DNA of 64,000 bases. Origin: Bog-756 sp052326605 (GTDB taxonomy: Bacteria > Actinomycetota > Acidimicrobiia > Acidimicrobiales > RAAP-2). The position numbers and the translations under genes were made by a program. The stretch spans positions 1 to 64,000 of the forward strand of contig JBKQMB010000045.1 of the NCBI GenBank assembly GCA_052326605.1, given 5' to 3'. Below the pieces are notes generated by a model. That model saw only the letters and a program-made list of their open reading frames with translations. It made no database searches and was not told the origin of the DNA. Positions 60,387-64,000 of the stretch are shown piece after piece (position 1 is the stretch's first letter; every line of letters begins with the position of its first letter).

Positions 60387-61366
60387 GAGTCGGCTTCCTT
60401 CGATGGGCCCGGACCCGGACCGGGGCCGGGGCCCGGACCGGGGCCGGGGCCGGGGCCCGGGGCCTGCCCGGCCGGCTGTGGCGGGCCGCTCTCGCCGAAC
60501 GGCGGGCGGTTCAACTGCTCGCGGATGGGGATGAACGGCGGCTGCACGGTGTGCCGCCGCTGCCAGTTGGCTCCGTCGACCACCAACGAGTGACCGCTGA
60601 TGTAGCTGGCGTACGGCGAGCAGAGGTACGTGGCCGCCCAGGCCAGCTCCCGGGGGAATCCCACCCGTCCCGCCGGGACCCGCGAGTCCTGGACCTCGTA
60701 CTTCCCCGGCACGGCGGCGATGGCAGCCGTCTCGTCCTCGTGGGGCATGAGCCCGGGGACGAGGCCGTTGACCCGGATGCCGTAGGGGCCCCATTCGACG
60801 GCCAGCGTCTCGGTCAGGTTCTTCACGCCGGCCTTGGCCGCAGCGGAGTGGGCGAACCCCGGGCCACCGGTCCATGCGTAGGAGGCGCCCACGTTGACGA
60901 TGGCTCCGTCCCGTCGGGCCGGGATGAGCCGGCGGGCGAGGTCCCGACAGCACAGGAACGTGCCGTTCAGGACGATGTCCACCACCGTGCGCCAGGCGTT
61001 CGGGCTCATGTCCTCGGCGGGCACGGGAAAGTTGCCCGCCGCGTTGTTGACCAGCACGTCGATGGGGCCGAGCCGCGCCTCCACGTCATCGAAGGCGGAT
61101 GCGATGGAGTCGGCGTCCCGGATGTCGCACCCGGCGGCCAGGGCCGTCCCGCCTGCCGCTTCGACGGCGGCGACTCCGGCGGCCCGGTGGTGCTCGTCGC
61201 GGCTGAGGATCCCGACCGACGCACCGAGGCGGCCGAACTCGGTGGCGATGGCCTTTCCCAGTCCGGTGCCGCCGCCGGTGACGATCACCACCCGGTCCTC
61301 GTAGGTGCCCGGGGCCAAGGCGGATGCACCGAGCGGCGGGGGCGGTCGAAGGCCGGGCGGGGTCAT
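60383..61366 (-). CDS. SDR-family oxidoreductase (dienoyl-CoA-reductase-like)
   Basis: A 327-residue SDR. RVVIVTGGGTGLGKAIATEF is the cofactor motif, NNAAGNFPVPAEDMS the NNAAG block, and FAHSAAAKAGVKNLTETLAV has the Lys of YxxxK with Ser-Ala-Ala-Ala-Lys and no Tyr, as in 2,4-dienoyl-CoA reductases where catalytic residues shift. AVEWGPYGIRVNGLVPGLM fits that group. The C-terminus is a run of about ten Gly-Pro pairs from a repeat at 60410-60464. It is coupled with the hydratase gene. Confidence 0.87.
   Translation of the reverse strand: MTPPGLRPPPPLGASALAPGTYEDRVVIVTGGGTGLGKAIATEFGRLGASVGILSRDEHHRAAGVAAVEAAGGTALAAGCDIRDADSIASAFDDVEARLGPIDVLVNNAAGNFPVPAEDMSPNAWRTVVDIVLNGTFLCCRDLARRLIPARRDGAIVNVGASYAWTGGPGFAHSAAAKAGVKNLTETLAVEWGPYGIRVNGLVPGLMPHEDETAAIAAVPGKYEVQDSRVPAGRVGFPRELAWAATYLCSPYASYISGHSLVVDGANWQRRHTVQPPFIPIREQLNRPPFGESGPPQPAGQAPGPGPGPGPGPGPGPGPGPSKEADS
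60404..60465. repeat. GC-rich repeat encoding Gly-Pro run at the SDR C-terminus
   Basis: Units GGGGCCC/GGACCG and GGGGCCGG alternate irregularly over about 60 bases and encode Pro-Gly repeats in the last 25 residues of the SDR. No function is known for this tail. Confidence 0.85.
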
Positions 61367-61405
61367 TGCGCGAGATACTAGGCGGGAGGAGTCTCCGCGG
61401 CCTCC

Positions 61406-61449
61406 GGTCGCCACCCGTTCGCCACCCGGTCGCCACCCGGTCGCCACCC
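61406..61449. repeat. 11-bp repeat, four copies, in a divergent promoter region
   Basis: GGTCGCCACCC (second copy GTTCGCCACCC) occurs four times in succession (61406-61449), between the divergent SDR and acyl-CoA dehydrogenase genes. It could be an operator array or simple slippage product. Confidence 0.9.
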
Positions 61450-61522
61450 GTCCGGCCATCCCCCCGTAGCCTGCAAGCTGCCCGCCGGGCGCCCTCACGC
61501 ACCTCGGGTAGCCTCGTCGACA

Positions 61523-62704
61523 GTGGACTTCGACCTCTCGCCCGAACTCGCCGCCCTGCAGGAAAGCGTCCGCCGCCTGGCCCGGGACAAGGTCAAGCCG
61601 CGGGCCAGGGAGATCGACTCCACGGGTGAGTACCCCACGGACATCTACGATGCGTTCCGCCGCGCCGACCTGCTGGGCTTGTGCCTGCCCGTCGAGCTCG
61701 GCGGTTCGGGTGCGGGGATCCTGGGGCTGACCATCGCCGTCGAGGAGGTGGCCAAGTACTCGAGCTCGGCTGCCCTGATGCTCCTGCTCACGCGCCTTCC
61801 CACCGGTCCCATCCTGATCGCCGGCAACGACGACCAGAGGCAGCGCTACCTCCCCGGCATCGCCAGAGGCGAGCTGAGGGCCGGGTTCGGGCTCTCCGAG
61901 CCCCAGGCGGGCAGCGACGTGGCCGGCATGCGGACCAAGGCGGTGCCCGACACGGACAGCGGCGCCGCGGGCGGCTGGGTCCTGTCCGGAACCAAGTGCT
62001 GGATGTCGGGTGTCCGCGAGGCCGACTGGTACACGGTCTTCGCCAAGACAGGTGACCCGTCCTCCCGGGCCCACGACTCGATCACCGCCTTCATCGTGGA
62101 GCGGGGGTGGGAGGGCGTGTCGGTCGGGCGCATCGACCACAAGATGGGCGTCCGGGGTGTGGACACCGGCGAGCTCCTCCTCGAAGACGTCCACGTCCCT
62201 GCCGAGAACGTGATCGGCGAGGTCGGCGGCTTCCGATTGGCCATGCTCGGGCTCAACGCCATGCGGCCCATCGTGGCGGCGCGGGGCGTCGGCCTGGCCG
62301 AAGGGGCGCTCATGTATGCCACCGAGTACGTGAAGGGGCGCGAGGCGTTCGGAAAGACCATCGCCGACTTCCAGGGCATCCAGTGGGAGATCGCCAAGGT
62401 CGCCGTCGACATCGAGGCGGCCCGCCTGCTGACATACCGGTCCGCCTGGCTGGCCGACCAGGGCAAGTTCACCAAGGAGTACGTGCCCTTCCTCTCGATG
62501 GCCAAGTACTACGCCACCGAGCTGGCGGTGCGGGCCTCCGGCCTTGCCGTCCAATTGCTGGGGGCGGCCGGGTACATGGAGGATCACCCGACCGAGCTCT
62601 GGTACCGGGACGCCCGGCAGTTGACCATCGTGGAGGGGACCTCCCAGGTGCAGTTGGGCCTCATCGCCCGGGGCGTGCTCGGCCACGACCTGTGGTGGGA
62701 CTGA
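61523..62704 (+). CDS. Acyl-CoA dehydrogenase
   Basis: A 393-residue flavoprotein. GFGLSEPQAGSDVAGMRTKA and GTKCWMSGVREADWY are the FAD/substrate loops, GREAFGKTIADFQGIQWEIA the tetramer segment, LLGAAGYMEDHPTELWYRDA the late FAD motif, and EGTSQVQLGLIARGVLG has the usual catalytic Glu region near its start. GTG 61523 begins right at the conserved LSPELAALQES. It probably catalyses the first oxidation in beta-oxidation of an unknown acyl-CoA. The stop lies in a 15-bp duplication. Confidence 0.92.
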   Translation: MDFDLSPELAALQESVRRLARDKVKPRAREIDSTGEYPTDIYDAFRRADLLGLCLPVELGGSGAGILGLTIAVEEVAKYSSSAALMLLLTRLPTGPILIAGNDDQRQRYLPGIARGELRAGFGLSEPQAGSDVAGMRTKAVPDTDSGAAGGWVLSGTKCWMSGVREADWYTVFAKTGDPSSRAHDSITAFIVERGWEGVSVGRIDHKMGVRGVDTGELLLEDVHVPAENVIGEVGGFRLAMLGLNAMRPIVAARGVGLAEGALMYATEYVKGREAFGKTIADFQGIQWEIAKVAVDIEAARLLTYRSAWLADQGKFTKEYVPFLSMAKYYATELAVRASGLAVQLLGAAGYMEDHPTELWYRDARQLTIVEGTSQVQLGLIARGVLGHDLWWD

Positions 62705-62716
62705 CTGTGGTGGGAC
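62690..62716. repeat. 15-bp duplication that contains one stop and the next start
   Basis: CTGTGGTGGGACTGA and CTGTGGTGGGACCGG follow each other. The first holds the acyl-CoA dehydrogenase stop (62702-62704). The second supplies the GTG GTG start region of trpD. Confidence 0.9.
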
Positions 62717-63858
62717 CGGAAGCGGGCGCGGGCGCGGGCGCGGGCGGCGGCGGGGCAGCCGGCTCCTCCTCGCCGGATCTGCCCTCCTTCGACTCCCTGG
62801 GCGCGTGGCCCGGTGTGCTGACCGGGATTCTGGCCGGCACCTCGCTGACCGCCGGGCAGGCCGAGGTGGTCCTGGGCCAGGTGCTCGCCGGCCACGCCGC
62901 CCCTTCCCAGATCGCAGCTCTGGCCGTCGCCCTGCGGGCCAAGGGTGAGTCGGTCGACGAGATGACCGGCTTCGTCCGGGCCATGGCGGCCCACGCCGTC
63001 CCCCTCGGGCTTCCGGACGGCACCGACGTCATCGACACCTGTGGGACCGGCGGCGACCGGCTGCGCAGCATCAACGTGTCGACCATCGCCGCGCTGGTGG
63101 TGGCGGCCACCGGTGCCAAGGTGTGCAAGCACGGGGGTCGGGCCTCCTCCTCCGCGGTGGGGGCGGCCGACGTGCTCGAGGCGCTCGGCGTGGTGGCCGA
63201 CCTCGGCCCGAACGGCGTCGCCCGGTGCATCGACGAGGTGGGCATGGGGTTCTGCTTCGCACCCCGCTTCCACCCGGCCATGCGGTACGCCGCACCGGTC
63301 CGCAGGGAGCTCGGGATCCCCACGGTGTTCAACTACCTGGGGCCGCTGGCCAATCCCGGCCGCGCCCGGTACCAGGTGGTGGGCGTGAGCAACCCGGCCA
63401 TGGCCGACAAGATGCTGGGCGTCCTGGCCGCCAACGGCGCCCGGCGGGCCATGATCGTGTACGGAGACGACGGCCTCGACGAACTGAGCACCACCGGACC
63501 CTCCACGGTCCACGAGCTCGTCGCCGCTGCGGACGGTCGGTACGAGACCTCGCAGTACCGGGTCGATCCCGCCGACCTGGGGTTCGCTCCTGCGGCCATC
63601 GAGGACCTCCGGGGCGGCGACGCCGATTTCAATGCCGAGGCCATCCGACGGGTGATCGCCGGCGACGCCTCGCCCCATCGCGACATCGCCGTGCTCAACG
63701 CCGCGGCGGCCCTCACGGTGATCGGCCGGTCGGCGGACCTGGCCTCGGGAGTGTCGCTGGCCAGTGCCGTGATCGACGACGGTCGCGCCGCCCGGGTGCT
63801 CGATGCGCTGGTGCGGGTGTCCCAGGAGGCCTCCGCTGACGATCTGACTGGCGACTGA
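62707..63858 (+). CDS. trpD: Anthranilate phosphoribosyltransferase
   Basis: A 383-residue enzyme of tryptophan synthesis, joining anthranilate and phosphoribosyl pyrophosphate. The glycine-rich VIDTCGTGGDRLRSINVSTI is the phosphoribosyl-pyrophosphate loop, and FAPRFHPAMRYAAPVRRELG and FNYLGPLANPGRARYQVVGV complete the signature. The KHGNR block of most homologues reads KHGGRASSS here. The first 25 residues are a low-complexity Ala-Gly-Ser stretch from GGGCGC repeats, unlike most TrpD proteins. GTG 62707 starts just after the acyl-CoA dehydrogenase stop. Confidence 0.9.
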   Translation: MVGPEAGAGAGAGGGGAAGSSSPDLPSFDSLGAWPGVLTGILAGTSLTAGQAEVVLGQVLAGHAAPSQIAALAVALRAKGESVDEMTGFVRAMAAHAVPLGLPDGTDVIDTCGTGGDRLRSINVSTIAALVVAATGAKVCKHGGRASSSAVGAADVLEALGVVADLGPNGVARCIDEVGMGFCFAPRFHPAMRYAAPVRRELGIPTVFNYLGPLANPGRARYQVVGVSNPAMADKMLGVLAANGARRAMIVYGDDGLDELSTTGPSTVHELVAAADGRYETSQYRVDPADLGFAPAAIEDLRGGDADFNAEAIRRVIAGDASPHRDIAVLNAAAALTVIGRSADLASGVSLASAVIDDGRAARVLDALVRVSQEASADDLTGD

Positions 63859-63890
63859 ACCGCCGCCCGATCCGGTGGGGCCCCGGGCCG

Positions 63891-64000
63891 TCAGGCCGCG
63901 GAGCCGACCCTGACTGTCGCTGGCGGCAGGTCGGGCTCGTCCTCGGGACCGGTGGTCGACCGGGCAGCGGCCGGGGAGCGGTACAGACCGGCCAGCTTGG
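63891..64000 (-). CDS. C-terminal end of an unrecognised protein (cut by window edge)
   Basis: The minus strand reads 35 residues (AKLAGLYRSPAAARSTTGPE and so on) to a TGA at 63893-63891. Only the C-terminal tail is inside the window, so no family can be named. It converges with trpD, leaving 32 bases. Confidence 0.4.
   Translation of the reverse strand, partial: KLAGLYRSPAAARSTTGPEDEPDLPPATVRVGSAA

Overview
The window is high-GC DNA from an actinomycete, most likely an uncultured or little-studied member of the Acidimicrobiia. This rests on GTG/ATG starts with 4-base stop/start overlaps, a DUF2510 protein, PlsC and epimerase genes paired as in mycobacteria, secreted proteins with the 42-residue GYWLVASDGGIF repeat, and a halohydrin-dehalogenase-like protein resembling those known from Ilumatobacter. 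This is inference; no marker gene such as rRNA is present.

Layout. (1) 1-19350 is mostly housekeeping and accessory chromosome: an IS630 remnant, a decayed membrane glycosyltransferase, an acetyltransferase, an epimerase/acyltransferase/Alg5-like lipid-glycosylation trio, a RipA-like NlpC/P60 hydrolase, a carboxylesterase, a candidate halohydrin dehalogenase, an odd tRNA beside a GGDEF-EAL remnant, a CPA1 antiporter, a DinB protein, a sulfatase, an AAA ATPase, an esterase remnant and an exonuclease/endonuclease/phosphatase family protein. (2) 19800-44740 is a lower-GC surface-polysaccharide locus: five glycosyltransferases, a Wzx-like flippase, a pyruvyl transferase, a methyltransferase, a polymerase-like membrane protein, an epimerase/GMC pair, a nucleotidyltransferase and a secreted GH5 glycanase. 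Mobile DNA interrupts it: an intact ISL3 element with 8-bp target duplications, a broken IS110, a frameshifted transposition ATPase, and an IS256 element with 9-bp duplications nested inside an IS5 remnant. (3) 44863-52703 is a co-directional operon that I read as a lasso-peptide (RiPP) system: two LuxR regulators with degenerate receivers, an ABC exporter, a stand-alone PqqD-like RRE, a lasso-cyclase-like synthetase lacking the glutaminase domain, a 52-residue precursor, an RRE-transglutaminase protease, and an HprK-like kinase fused to a cupin-like domain. (4) 52859-63858 continues with a secreted repeat protein, a cupin, a P450, SRPBCC proteins, an SRPBCC-EVE-MarR operon with a palindromic operator, an aldo/keto reductase, enoyl-CoA hydratase, SDR, acyl-CoA dehydrogenase and trpD.

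The strongest candidate for a new system is the lasso-like cluster. The precursor carries a YxxP recognition motif, a Thr at -2, an Ala1/Asp8 pair for an eight-residue ring and a C-terminal Ser. A C-terminal Ser is the kind of site known to be phosphorylated by HPr-kinase-like enzymes in paeninodin-type clusters, and here that kinase carries an extra, unnamed cupin-like half. A second theme is that 11-20 bp tandem duplications sit repeatedly on or next to stop codons.
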